Positions 31,323-44,016 of a DNA stretch of 64,000 nt are shown here, one piece after another (the first letter of the stretch is position 1; the number at the start of each line of letters is the position of its first letter). Below the pieces are notes generated by a model, which worked only from the letters and a program-made list of their open reading frames with translations, had not been told where the DNA came from and ran no database searches. The translations under genes and the position numbers were made by a program. This stretch comes from Microdochium bolleyi (taxonomy: Eukaryota; Ascomycota; Sordariomycetes; Xylariales; Microdochiaceae). The stretch spans positions 1 through 64,000 of the forward strand of contig KQ964271.1 in assembly GCA_001566295.1 (NCBI GenBank), given 5' to 3'.

Positions 31323-31921
31323 GTTGTCGTGTTGCTTTGATAATGGAAGTGCACACAGCATTGCTAGCCACTAAAACTCTGTTGTACGGGATCGGCAGCG
31401 GTTGTCGACTCCTAAGTTATTTCACTATTTCCAAGCTCTTCTATAATACAGCTTGTATTGAGGAGGCCGTAGCCGTGACGGGCTCCCGCACACAGCTTAA
31501 GCGATCCTGAATTTTGGAACCCATCCTGGTCCGAGATGCCTGGGCTCACTGTTCGAGATCGTCGATCCGGCCGGAGACTTTCGGCGCCGCAGTGGGGTCG
31601 GCTCCGTACCTTGAACAGGCCCCGTCGTCCGGTCCAGGAGCCCACTCCGCCCCGCGCAACCGCTGTCTCCTGACGTAATGCTGGTGTTGACGACAGTATG
31701 ATGCAACCGCGCTCAACAACTCCCCGAGGGCTCCGAGAGAATCTTAAAGAAGTTGGATAACTATTGGGAGCTTGGCACAAAATCCGCATCTTCACTCATG
31801 TATTGACTCGCCTTCAACGACGGGATTAATATTTTCCGACCGCTAAGAGCATTTCTTAGTGTTTCAATTTAACACAGAGACCACCACGAGATTCACACAA
31901 CGGCCCGCCGATAACTGCGCC
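31323..31921. other. Intergenic, promoter of the 6PGDH-like gene
   Basis: No supported gene. AT-rich leader at 31790-31860 precedes the 6PGDH-like gene. Confidence 0.5.
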
Positions 31922-33510
31922 ATGGCCCCAAAACAAGATGTTGGCTTCTCCAAGATCGGCATGCTCGGCGTGGGCAGCATGGGCTCGATGATGACGCTGC
32001 TCATGGCCGAGGTCGGCTACCACGTCTTCTTCTTCGACCCAAGTGACAAAAACATGGAGACGCTCGACAAGCAGGAGCGTGACCTGCACCTACACGACAA
32101 GGCCACAAGATGCAGCAGCTACGAAGAGGTCTGCGACAAAATCAAGGAGGCAGGAAGGCCGCGCGTGTTCGTCCTCAGCACGCCGCATGGCGGGCCTGCG
32201 GACAAGTGCGTGGAGGCGGTGCAGCCGCACCTCGACAAAGGGGACATCATCATCGACTGCGGCAACGAGCACTGGACCAACACGGAACGACGGCAGGCCA
32301 AGCTCGACCCCATTGGTGTGCATTATGTCGGCTGCGGCGTTTCCGGCGGCTACCAGAGTGCGAGGCACGGACCCTCGATGTCGCCTGGTGGATCAAAGGA
32401 GGCGCTCGAGAAGGTGATGCCGTTCCTGAGGTCGATCGCCGCGCAGGATAAGAATGGGAAGCCGTGCACGGTCGAGGTTGGGCCGGGCGGGAGCGGGCAC
32501 TACGTCAAGATGGTGCACAACGGCATCGAGCAGGGGATGATGTCGGTGAGTCAGCTATCCCAGCGATAGTCGGGTGTAATAATCGCGAGGACATCTTACT
32601 AAATCTTTCCCAGGTCGTCGCCGAAGTCTGGATGCTTCTCACTAACGGTCTGGGCCTCCCAGAGGACGAAGTCTCGGAGATCTTCAAGAAGTGGAATGCC
32701 GAGGGCCCACTGCACGACTGCTTCCTAGTCGCAATTGGTGTGGAAGTCGAGCAAGGTAAAGGCGAAGACGGGCAGCACGTTCTGAACTCGGTACGAGACA
32801 AGGTCGTTCAGGATGTCGACGAGGAAGAAGGCACAGGCACATGGACATGCGAGGAGGCCGTTGCCTTACATGTTCCCGCCCCGTCAATCCTGTCCGCCCA
32901 CCTCTTCCGCTGTGCCTCGGCAGATCTGGCTGAGCGTATCAAGAACCGGGAAGCCGCTGGATCGAAGCTCGACGCCAAACCCCTGAATGTCCAGGATAAA
33001 CAGAAGTTCATCGAGACTATCCACGAGGCAACCTACTTTTGCTTCCTTGCCTGTTTCGCGCAGGGCATGGACATCATCCGCGCCAAGGACAAGCAGAAGA
33101 GCTGGGCCCTTGACTTCTGCGCCATCATGCAACTCTGGCGCGGCGGGTGCATCATCCAGGCAGATCACATCACGGACCTGATCGACCGGGTATACCAGCG
33201 GCACGGGCACGACAAGGACGATCTGCTCGCTAACAGCGAGGTCGGCGAGGAGCTAACGACCAACTTTGCCGCGACCAAGGAGGTACTGCTGAAGGGTATC
33301 GAGGCGGACGCATTTGTGCCGTCGCTGAGCCAAAGTGTCGAGTACTATAAGTACATGACGTCAACGAGGCTTCCGACGCAGTTCATGGAGGCGCAGCTGG
33401 ACTACTTTGGGCAGCACATGTTTGACACACAAAGTGATCCTGTGGGCGGACCAGAGAAGGGGAAGCACCACTTCGAATGGCATCCCGCGAAGGGAATCAC
33501 GGGGAAGTGA
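31922..33510 (+). CDS. 6-phosphogluconate dehydrogenase family protein
   Basis: Exons 31922-32545 and 32614-33510 encode 506 residues. The 68-nt intron starts GTGAGT and ends TTCCCAG, in phase 0. Full 6PGDH architecture is visible: NADP fold IGMLGVGSMGSMMTLLMAE near residues 13-31, then IIIDCGNEHWTNTERR, GCGVSGGYQSARHGPSMSPG, the catalytic GSGHYVKMVHNGIEQGMM and the C-terminal DYFGQHMFD domain. The housekeeping enzyme oxidises 6-phosphogluconate to ribulose 5-phosphate and CO2. Here the usual GVSGGEEGARYGPS reads GVSGGYQSARHGPS, and the first glycine motif is GVGSMG rather than GLAVMG, so this is a diverged paralogue and its substrate may differ. Both halves are intact and no lesion is seen. 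The location in a subtelomere supports an accessory rather than primary role. Confidence 0.9.
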
Positions 33511-33730
33511 GTTCAAAGGACTTCTGGCTCATTTTTGACGAGCTTGCACATGCTGTGCGGGTTATAAGAGAGCGTTCAAGGCTGGCGAGGCAAGACAACC
33601 CGTCGCACTAGAACATGCCAATGGAAAAGTGAATCACGCCAATTACGAGGAACCCAAGGTGTTCGGCTCAGCAATCGGAATTCACTCCATTGAGCAAGAA
33701 TCTTTACAGAAGAACTACGGACACAGTTTA

Positions 33731-36700
33731 TTATATCTCCTCGATCTTCCGCAGCCAGTACTCGACCGTGTCAATCTCCGATCCACTGTCGTACTCATAT
33801 TCCAGCCCAGGCCACCGCACCACCTCACACCAATCTGTTCAGCACCCCCTAGTATTGTCGTAGCGCACCTCAAGCTCAACGAGCGCCTTTTCAACACACT
33901 GCCGCCATTTGGCTAAGCAAGACTGCCACAAGGCCTCATTGATTACTGTGAAATCCTTATCGTCAGTGTCATTGTCAGTTTTCCACGCTTCTACACTGCC
34001 ATCCGAGTCGTAGACTGGCGATTACGACCCGGCAGCGATGCTGGACGCATTGCTTCTAACAAGATCGGCACAATCTCGTCAGATTCTTGTTGTGATCTCC
34101 AAGACGATCTTTTCAAAGACCGAGAGCTCTGCGCCGTGCTCGCTGACGTCTGGACGCAGATTGCCGGCGCACTCAGAGTCCGCATTCGAGCCGCTTTCCG
34201 GAGTATCATTGTATGAGTGTTCCAGCATCAGTGCTTCAAAGGTGAGGTTCCGGAATGTAACCAGATAATTCTCGATGCCGCAGCTATCGGCATATGATCC
34301 CAAGACGCTATCGAGTGCGATGGCAAGGTCCTCTGGCGTATCCAGTGGACAATAACCCGGAGTTAACCCAACAAGAAATAAGTGAAAGCGCTGCGGCCCC
34401 AGATGAACAGGAGCAGTCAGACTGATCAGCCACGGTCAGTGGTGATATCGTGTCAAGGATGTCCTGCCATACTTTGAACACATGAACACGGACTGGACGC
34501 GCGAAGCGTGATATCCACTAACCGAACGCCCACCCCAACGCGCTAGCGAGTGCATGGGCAAGCACGACGCCCATGGGATGTTCATTTCGCCCAAGCAAAG
34601 GGTTATAGCCGCGATTTGCCAGGTCTGGTTGGGCAATCTCAACTGTCCAGGCTTGGTGGAGTGTTTTGAATAGTCCATTGGTTCGTTTCAGAATCCATGA
34701 GATCAATGATGACAGGGGAACATGTCGATGTGACTGATCGGACGAGAAAACTGAATGTGACGTGATCAGACTCTCCAGCAAGGTCGTGCCGTTTGGGGAA
34801 GCACTGTGCATCCCGGAAGCCGGCATTGTACAGCTGGTTGGCGATAGTGATGACGGCCGGGCCGCAACACCCTGGTCTATCCTTGGAGGAGCAGTAAAAA
34901 GGCCTGAGGTGCCTTTTCGCAGCGTCTATCGGACGCAAGATATCGAAGACTGACGCCATGTGGCTGTTTTCCCCTGCCGTGATTAGGTGTGAGGGCATCT
35001 TGTTTGCGTGTCCCTGCAGCCGTAGCCGCTCAATGACACAGTGCGTGCGGCGATCTATGAGGGAATTATCGACCAGATCGAATGACTTGATGTCCTCCGA
35101 TGCGAGATGCTGCAGGGCGAAAGTATTCAGGCTCAGGCGCCGAGTGTGTAGCTCGCGGTAGTAGAGCCCCAGGCAGCTCGCACAGCCTAAGCGGTCATGT
35201 GGGTGTAACACGATCCGATGGGGTCGCATGGCGCATTTGCGGCTCAACAACTCACCGAGAACCGCGGTGAGATTGCAGTGATCTGACGCCGAATGGACTT
35301 GGCCATCATACCGAATGTTGCTATGACTCGTATTGCAGCCCAAGATGGTCAATTCTGCTAGCGATCTGCCGTCCGCGTAGATGGCCCCAACGACCCTTGA
35401 AGGGCCACAGGTGACTTCCGGTCAGCCGCATCCATGGCTTTGATAAGTTCGACCACAACTTCCGTGCGGCCTTCGAGGAAGAGCGCAAGGTGGAACCAGG
35501 ATTCAGCCCCAAAAGGCGGTTCCGCGGTGAGCAGGCTGGGTCGTCGATGAAGGATGCTTCGAGCGTCAGCGGGACGGTTGTGTAGAATGACCTGACTTCA
35601 TGAATCCAATCCCAAGGCTCAAAGCATTAGCCCAGAGTACATCCACCTCGACGCGGAAAGCAGAGAAGTCAACACTTACTGTTGTTTTTCAGTCTTGGAA
35701 TGGCCAGTATCTTGCCAAAATAGTATAAGTCATCTGGGCACAGGTTTGAACTAGTCAATATCTCTTCATCGCCAGCCCTGAGCAACACCTCCGCAGCCTC
35801 AGTATGTCAAATTACATACTCTATAAGCCATAAGATCGGTGGCCTGGCCTCGATGTTATCTTCGACAGCTTCTAGCCAGCCAGAAAGGAGACACGCACTG
35901 GAAGTCAATCCCGCTGCGTCCGAATAGCCCATAGGTTTGAATCGGCTCGTGGGCTACGGGGAAGGCTCGATCCAGGCCTCTTGCTGTCGGTCTTGAGCGC
36001 TACGTCGAGAGATCAGCCTGCTTTTCACTATGGGCGCACTTTATGTCAGCCTTCTACCTACATCGAGTGCCATCCCAGTGAGTGAACGTTTCGCTGAGAC
36101 CATTTACGTCGGTGGGGTGTGCTCGTCGCTCGTGGAATATTTGTGCTAGCCTGCGGAGTATCGCAACGGTCACAACGTGAGATCGGGCCTCGAGCGACGT
36201 GTCGCTTGATGGGGACTCTGAACGGCTTCCATAACGGGTGTATCTTTGAGCTAGTGACATCAGTTTGAAAGATAGCCACTCTGTGCCATCAACGATGACA
36301 TATGTACGAAAAGAAGGACTGATGCTGACACCCCCTGCGCCCATTTTCCAACTGTATGATGTAGAGATAGCCGCGTCTACAACTGTCTGGAAAACACGCA
36401 ATCTTGTGGTCATGGCTCGCTCAGCCATTGTCTTCCTGCCAACTGCAGCATAGTACCTGCATTCCGGACGATGGTCGAACACATCCTTCGTCGCCACTCT
36501 CAGGACAGAGTTCAGCAAAATTGCCTCCCGTGTTCTTGTGCGGGCGTATGGTCGACAGTCACAAAGCCGCCGACCCGTTGATGGTGCTGCTATCCACGGT
36601 GCGGGGACGTCATGGAGATCCGCGGTGTCTCCGTTGTTCCGTTGGTCTGTGGCCTGCTTCAAGTCATGAAGCAGACCAGGACGAGCGACCAAGCGTTGAA

Positions 36701-37640
36701 GCACGATCATCTGGCTCGACTAGTTGGCAGCAAGACTCTGGTACGTAGCCGCCAGTGCGGCGAGAGACCGTTCCTGTGCTTGCATGGTAGCTCTGGCAGC
36801 AGTGAGCTCGGCAGAGATCTCCGCGTGATGCACGATAGCGAGCCGTGTTGTGCCCAACGATGCAGCGTCGATGTGCGTTTGACGGTCGTAGAAGATGGCC
36901 AAGGCTTCGTTCTGTGTCGTCAAGTCTCTGCAGAGCTGCCTCCGTGTTGGACTGCGTTGCCGACCAAGTCGAGACCTGATCTTGTACGGCCGTCGCAAGA
37001 CTTCTGAGATCATTGTGGGCTGAGCCGATTCGCGAGGCATGGCTGGCAGCAAGATCACTTGGTGGGAGCGCCGAAGCATTAGCGTTGTTCCGCTTGAGAC
37101 TGAACGACATATACGCTCACAGATCAAGACTTTGCAGTCCCAGGATGAGCATTGAATTGACATTGGCTATTCTACGGTCCATATCCTCTGGCTCCTTGTG
37201 GTTGAAGCCATGCTTGAGGGCTTTGAAAGCGTCGAGGCATTTTTGCTTGAACCAAGGATCTGAAGCTGAGGAACCGTTTGCGTATTTGGACAGCAACGCC
37301 TGCAGCTTGCTGAGGTCCGACGTGCATGACGTTATGCTGCGACCAATTGTGGTCTGCAAAGATTTGGTCGTTGTCGAGGTTGCGTTACTCGCGTCTGCGC
37401 GTATGCGCTAGACGGTCGTACGAATGAGGTCAAGTGTCTCTGTAAGCACCTCTGCCTTTTGGCCGAGAGAGTTCAGGACGCCTGCCTTGCCGCGAATTGC
37501 ACGGGTATATGTGATGATGCCTTTACAGACCTCGACGGCCGTGATATTAACCCTAGGGCCAGGCCAAACTCTTCAGCCATAGCAATCTCTGCACACTCGG
37601 AGATGTCACAGACCTTGTGTGATTGCCGAGGCAGTCGAGG
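33731..37640 (-). pseudogene. Ghost of a large STAND-type / ankyrin protein gene
   Basis: Protein-like sequence runs along the minus strand for almost 4 kb in shifting frames. The N-terminal part (about 37610-36700) matches the fungal STAND N-terminal domain style: ITAVEVCKGIITYTRAIRG, GQKAEVLTETLDLIRTTV, then helical stretches. A middle part (36710-36054) includes TSYSWKMGAGGVSISPSFRT and AHPTDVNGLSETFTHWDG, the start of an ankyrin-like region. More follows at 35500-34510 (FLEGRTEVVVELIKAMDA, GAIYADGRSLAELTILG, IANQLYNAGFRDAQCF, VVLAHALASALGWAFG), and the tail reaches GLEYEYDSGSE and a TAA at 33731. Many stops and frameshifts interrupt it. Intact relatives are cytoplasmic NLR-like or ankyrin proteins tied to allorecognition or immunity-like signalling. 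Fragments are seen; the single-gene interpretation is inferred from their order and orientation. Confidence 0.7.
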
Positions 37641-39367
37641 ATGCTGGAAGAAAAGTCAGCACAAGGAGCCCCAGACTTGGCGCAAAGAGGGGTAAGGAGC
37701 CCGCATAGGGTTTGCTGACTTCCATCTGACCCATCACGACCTGGAACACTGCCCCTGTTTGCCCGCAGCAGGCAAAAGGACTTTCCGACGTGACAAGGCA
37801 GACAATTGACAGGGATTTGATAAGTGACATGGCGCGCTATGGTACGTGCGCAAATTATTCTCGTGGAGATCTGAACATTGAAGCCTTGGTGCGGCTCGAG
37901 CGGTGATTTGCTTCTACTAGCTCAACCCCCATCTCGACCCGGTCTCACATTTCAGAATGGCGGCTTGCCCGGGCGGCTGATACTATGGTAAGTGGCACTG
38001 CACGCCCTTCAATTCGGCACGGAGCGAGTCGAGTTTCTGGACACGCTCGCAAACAGCACTTCGACGAGCTGTGGACTATCACAAAGAGCCTCGCCACGGG
38101 CCCGGTGGTGCTAGTCCGCAATAATCACCGGGGGGTCTTGTGTGACTAGCTCACTCCACTAATGGTCAGAAAAGTTGGACCAGAGTGATGCGGCGCCAAA
38201 TGAATGGTTTTAAGGTCCACGTTAGGTCAGGTTTCTAGCTGCTGTCGAACAGAAGAAGCCCTCTAGGGAACAAGACTCTAACTCCAAATGGGCGTTGCAG
38301 AGCCGTTCGGGTATGTGACACGTCTGCCTTGGATATGACCCCGCTACCATAACCGCTGGGGGGTTGACAAGCAAAGGGAGAAATGGTGGCCCCCTCACCG
38401 GAAATAGAATCCTCGAGCGGGGCCAGCCTTTCCAGCCGCACGCAATGTTGCCTGTGCCTTTGGGAGACTGGCTTCTTGAGACACCCTTCCACTCGGCCAC
38501 AAACCCCTGTTGAATTTGTCTGTACCTCAGGTCTCGTATCCAAGCACTTGAGGGCCCGCCACGTCCACGTCTGACTATTGCCGCCTATCTCGTTAACACC
38601 GCCCAGATGTGCCCTACTATGCTGACCACGAGGATATTTGAGATTGACGGAAAGACTTCTTCATCTTCTAGGTGAGACCGTCTGGCTCCCCTTGGCCCTT
38701 GTCATCTTCAAGGCCAAGGACAACTCGATTCCCCGAGGGTCGGGCCTCGCGAGAGTCGAACGACACCTTTGGGGCCACGCCATCTGAGCGTGGATGTGTC
38801 CTGCGAATGACTCGGACCTGGCCGAGAACGCCTAGCACGGCGAGGTCAGCTTCAAATTCTGTTAGAGTTGGGGAGACGTCGTCAACGAGATTCAGTCTCG
38901 AGTCATTAACAACCTGTGTTTGTTCGGTCATGCTTTCGGTGGCTTAGCAGGTGGCGTCTTATCAAACGAGCTGAGCAAGCGCATGCAGTAAATTGTCCTC
39001 GGGAACGAGGGCATTAGCAGGCGGTACTTTGGCGATATTTTGCCTGCTTTTATGGACGCGAGTCGGTCATCCACCACCGAGGATTCTAAGTAATTTTAGT
39101 AGACGTGTCAGCGAGGTGGCGTGAAACTTCCGACTTCTTGGACGCCTCATGAGCTAGACAGTCGATAACCTCTTTTCGAGATCAGAAGCGAGCAGAGTCC
39201 GTAATCGGAACAAGATTGCGCTGATTAGTGTTCTTTTCACGGGCGTCATTGCAAACCAAGTAGGTCTATTTTTATCAATTAAAACCTGTCGCTAATCCGA
39301 GTCGACTCTGAGACCACCGTAGGCATTCCATCAAGCCAGCCAGTGCGACAGCACGGTCCAGCTTGCC
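37641..39367. other. Degraded sequence without a confident gene
   Basis: A minus-strand ATG frame at 38668-38931 (87 codons, beginning MTEQTQVVNDSRLN) looks protein-like and acidic, resembling the cytosolic N-terminus of a transporter, but no continuation could be found. Otherwise nothing is supported. Confidence 0.4.
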
Positions 39368-39645
39368 ATGTCGGAAGACATGCAGCAGGAGACAGTCGCC
39401 GTGAAGAACCTCTCCGTCGTCCTGGTCCCTGCTCTCCCTGCGGCCCTTGTCTGCGTGAGTTCCTCTTTTTCCCGTGCCCTCTAGACTCGAACCAGACCCT
39501 GAGATAGCCCGGAAGCTGACAGCCAACCTTTCTGCAAGCCATCTTTGGTGTGTCGTTCTGGGTCACAGCCCTGCCATTGTCGGTCGAGTCTATGATGTTC
39601 TGGCACTACTACAACAAGCTGCAGCGAGAGGGTATCCGGAGATGA
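39368..39645 (+). CDS. Possible small two-exon protein or permease remnant
   Basis: An ATG at 39368 opens MSEDMQQETVAVKNLSVVLV and runs to a GTGAGT donor at 39455. A CTGACAG acceptor (ending 39522) joins in frame to 40 more codons with FGVSFWVTALPLSV and a basic end, REGIRR. The product would be 69 residues with two hydrophobic segments. The phrase MSEDMQ followed by a hydrophobic segment is reminiscent of an internal loop of amino-acid/choline permeases, so this could be a gene scrap rather than a free-standing gene. Splice sites and frame are seen; identity is a guess. Confidence 0.3.
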
Positions 39646-42600
39646 GATAAAAGAGTTGAGAATCTCACGAGCCAGGTAGTCAGCCATATAAGTGATCGAG
39701 ACAGCAAGCGAGAAATACACTCCTTCCTGTGTTCAGTGGTTCAGGTGCTGGACCAGGTGACTCTTTCTCGAAATAAGCGTGTAGCGTGATACCATGTATG
39801 TGAAATCATTTGCAAAACCGGAAAATAGACACGGACCATGAATCAAACTCGGTGTGCTTATATGCGAGTTATCACCGTCTCACCCTTTTAACGTACACGG
39901 ACGCCTCTTGTGATTAGTTACTTGTCCGTCTTTCGGAAAGTTCTAAAAGAATGACTAGGAGCACTAAAACTCGGTTCCTAAGCTCTGGAGGAGCTCGGAA
40001 TGCTAAGTCAGCGGCGCCAAGCCCATATCAAGTAATATTGTAAGAAGCGCCGGAATCTCTGGAGATGTGCGTGTTGGGTCTGCTTCTTGTTTACTTTGCA
40101 TATCTTTGTGCGTGCTTGAAATGAGGTGACTGATCTCTCAAACGGGCGACCCACCTAGTATGGCCCTGGAGCATGTTGCATTGGCTCTTGCCGCCGGTAG
40201 ATTTGCCTGAATCTGTGGACATAGCAGAGAGCTTAGATATATGAGTTGCCAGTCGAGTTTTCATAGCCCAGTTGTCTCAAACAACTGACCCCGTAACGCG
40301 ACTCCGCCACAAGAACCATGAGGACCTTGCTGATATGACGAACGACGACATCCGTGCGCTTCAGTCTCGGCAGCTCACCCCTCCAGCTGTCACAATGCGT
40401 TGGGATGCAAGACAGGGAATTGGCCACTTACCCAGAAGAGAAATTGTCATCACAGAGGTTATTGGCCACGATCTTATTGTCACTAAAGTAACACTAACTG
40501 CTCAGCAACCCGGTGCTGTATAGCGGAATAGTCGCAACTGGACGCGGCACGACACCGGCTGGGCCATTGGCGATTGCGAGCCATACAGTAAAAGCCCCGG
40601 CTGACAGATTGAGCCCTGTATGGCCTGTGGTGCAGACTGGCGAGGAGCACAATCTCTAATGGGAAGCAGCGGACAGGAAGTACATAGGCAGTGCACGCCA
40701 AGTGTCGCGAACCATCATCAACACGACACTGAAAGTGTCAGAGGGATGTACACTGGCTGCCGGTGTTTGCAGCATCCGCCCTTTGTTCGCGTTACACACC
40801 GCCGTTTGATCCCAGCGCCTGCAGTCAGGGAGACGAGCAGCACAGGATCGAATTAGGCGAGCCCGAATACCTCGCACAAGCAAGGTGGCTGCGGCCGATC
40901 GCAACGTCATTGTCCCCGAATCTGACAATGACGACATTTCTGTGTCTGTCCGGTGGCGTCACGCCCTCCACGTTTGTCGCTGCGGCGTGCTTCGCCCGCG
41001 CCCTGCTTTTCTGCCAAACTGATTACAAGCTCACAGTGGACTTGGTCCAAGTCGCATTCCTCTGGGGTACGGTGAGGCCATCGTCGATGCTACACGGCTG
41101 CGCCGCACAACTGCATGAGGTCCTTGCTGGTGCGTGCCACTGATCTCGAAGGCGGAGACGCGGGCACCGGACATGCGGTCCCGGGCGGATCACTACAGTG
41201 GACCAGAGGATAGAGCGCGGGACGCGGAATGACACAGAGGCGGCGGCGGCGCGGACTGCGGTCTTAGAGAGGATATCGGCATGGGTCCCACTGCCAACCT
41301 CCTGGAGTACTGCGAAATGGTCAACGTCGGAAATGGGGGACCGCGTCTCACACTTCGGTTTCCATGCCCTGGCTGGGCCGCCCAGCCATGCAGCTCGACG
41401 AGGAGATTACCGAAATAAACCGACAGAATGTTGCGGATCCTGGCCACGGAAAAGCATATGGGCGTCATCTGGGCCAAACTGGTGTTCAGAAATACCCAAC
41501 TTAACCAAGCATGACTGCTGATGTCTTTGCACAGAGGGAATGGCCTTCTACCTGCTACATGGACACTTCCGAGCGCTAGGTCCATGTGAAATTGAAGCTG
41601 TCATTGGGAGTCTTTCTGAAGGTCCCGCTCCGGTACTTCTTTGAGTTCATGGGTCACTTTACAGCACCGCAGAAGCCCTGGATTACCTCCAGTGACCCGC
41701 CAACGACATTTCATTGCTCCGCTCTCTTTCTCAATCGAAGAAGGTGCTGGCTGATTCATCATGCTATGTACGGTCACTCCATCAAGGGCCCAGATGTTGA
41801 AAGTGTTTAAGTTGCCTAGACAATCGAACTTTATGATAAACTTTGTTCATAAATACCATACACTCAATGAAGAACCAAGGGCACGTACAGTGTGGGGAGA
41901 GATTATCATACCAAACCGACGCCCGTTTCCATGTCCCGGTCTCCGGCTGCACATAAGGTCTGATTCCACGAGAGGACTTCGGTTTCCAGATTTGCAAACA
42001 GAGAAAAAGTTGACGTCCGTAGAAGGCAAGCATGGTCATTTTTCGCCTCGGGGTGCCTAGATAACCATCTTCCAGTGAGTTGGTGGAAGGGCGAGCCCAA
42101 AATCACCAACCTGACTGGTTTGAGGAAGATATGGCTACCCCTCATTGACCGAACCACCTAGAATTCTTCGTGGGGAGGTGGGTTCTAGGTAATCGCAAAT
42201 TGTTGCGGCTCCGGAACTAGCCGGTCGGCTGCATGGAGAGGACGGGGGGAGCGGATTCGATGATACCCTGTCTCTGGAGTCATTGGATCCCTTATCACGC
42301 ACACCCACGAATTGCAAGCCTGGGGAGCTACACCCCTGGCTGCCGTCACTGCCGCGTGCCCGGGCCGGAAATGGTCCGCTTGTGGCCAGGCCAGGCCGAC
42401 ATGCGGTTGCCGATCTGGGGTGCTGAACTACAAGGAATGTGCAGACTGCCGACGAGGAAGCCGTGTGCTCATACATGCTCAACAACGAGGAGATGTTGAG
42501 ATTCGCTGCCTGTCTCTACCTCGGCGGGCTGCCGGAGGAGCGGACTTGGCTGGGCATGGCCAGTACTATCCTGAACCCTGCGTCGGGACCGCGCCCTGTT

Positions 42601-44016
42601 ACTTGCCGCCATCCCCATGCTTCCCAATGATCCCATCGCAACCACGACTACTTCTGGAGGTTCCGAGCTGCCAGTGACACATGCGAAATGCAGAGGTCGC
42701 ACCATATAATAGCAGGGAAGTCAGACCCGAAACCTTGTCTGGCCTCATGATTGGTGTGCGGAGAGGATGCCGACACACCAATGACGAGGAGCAGGCGACA
42801 TGATCCGAGTCTTGCAGTGGCAGCACCGCAAACGCGTGGCCCTAGCTCCGACGTTGTCGACCCGAGACTCGGCTTGGCGAACGCGGCGTGTCTCCGACTG
42901 GCTCGTCTATGCATGGGCACCCCTGCTGCGTGTGGAGTGCAAGGGGAGTCCTGATGGTGCCCTGCGCACGGAGGTGCCCGAGAGGGCTCGGAAAAGAGTT
43001 CGCCTAGGTCGTTCCGGCGAGTAGCTGGCAACCACTCGAGTCCTGGTACGCGCCCGTCACTCTTGCAACTGGATTCCATCCCCCTGTATGAAACGAGACT
43101 TCATCAGCCAGATATGGTGGATATCGCTAGCAGGTACGAGTTACTGGGGTTGTTCGAGCCACCTACCTGCCCTGACCCTTCAGATCGTTTTAGGTAGCGC
43201 GTTCGACGATCCGCTTCGTTCTGCAACCTTAAACCTCGTATAAGGAAGTCTTCTTACATAGGCTCTCTCCGCCACTAGTACCTGGGTATACCTGAGCATA
43301 TTGTAAGCTTCGGAGTGAGTAACGGCCCGCTTATCTGATCGTCAGCTTTCCAATCAGCACCACGAACAGCCAAAGTCTCACAGGGGCCTTTGATAATCCC
43401 AGTTGCGTGCGCGCTGGGAAAGTCGACTCCCAGCTGACGGATGTGAAAGGCCAAGGCCAAGCCCCAAGGCGAGTTCTCTGGCAATGCACTTCCGTAGATC
43501 TGATACAGTCGAACGCCAGGGCTGCTGTGCAACCCGGCTCGGAGCCGAACCCCGCAGCGGGAAGTTCCGACTGTTTTTTGATCCGGTCACCTCACGTCCG
43601 CCGACGATAACTACATCTCGTCAAATGTACGCTTGTGCTCAAGGCCCCAGGCTCCTTGCCGCCCGCCATGGGTAATTTCTCCTCGTTCGGGGGGCCCTCT
43701 CCTTATCGTCATTCTTGCATCACCTGCCGCGCAGTGCTGTTACACTCGTCCAGTATCCAAACACCTGGAAATCAACAGACACCCTCCCGCCGATCCAAGT
43801 ACCGGTAATGGCACCCGTTAGTCGCCTTTCATGACTCAGGGCCGCCCGTGTCCCTCCTTTAGCCTTCTCAAATTCGCAATGCCGTCGGTGGTTGCTTTCG
43901 TGCCTTATATTGGGCGCATACGCCCTGCTGCCGCCAGGAACGCTAGGGGTCTTGTAGCCGTGCTCTGTGTGTGCTTCTTTTTGTGACCCTACTCTGTCAC
44001 TTGTTACACAACAGTC
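39646..44016. other. 4.4-kb gene-poor interval
   Basis: Frames of 60-130 codons exist on both strands but none has a motif, a convincing splice extension or a consistent protein-like run. Scraps such as EEITEINRQN (near 41400, plus strand) and NNEEMLRFAACLYLGGLPEE (near 42480, plus strand) read like protein but are isolated. The right end is the promoter of the bZIP gene. The interval may be decayed former genes; no repeat was recognised. Confidence 0.45.
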
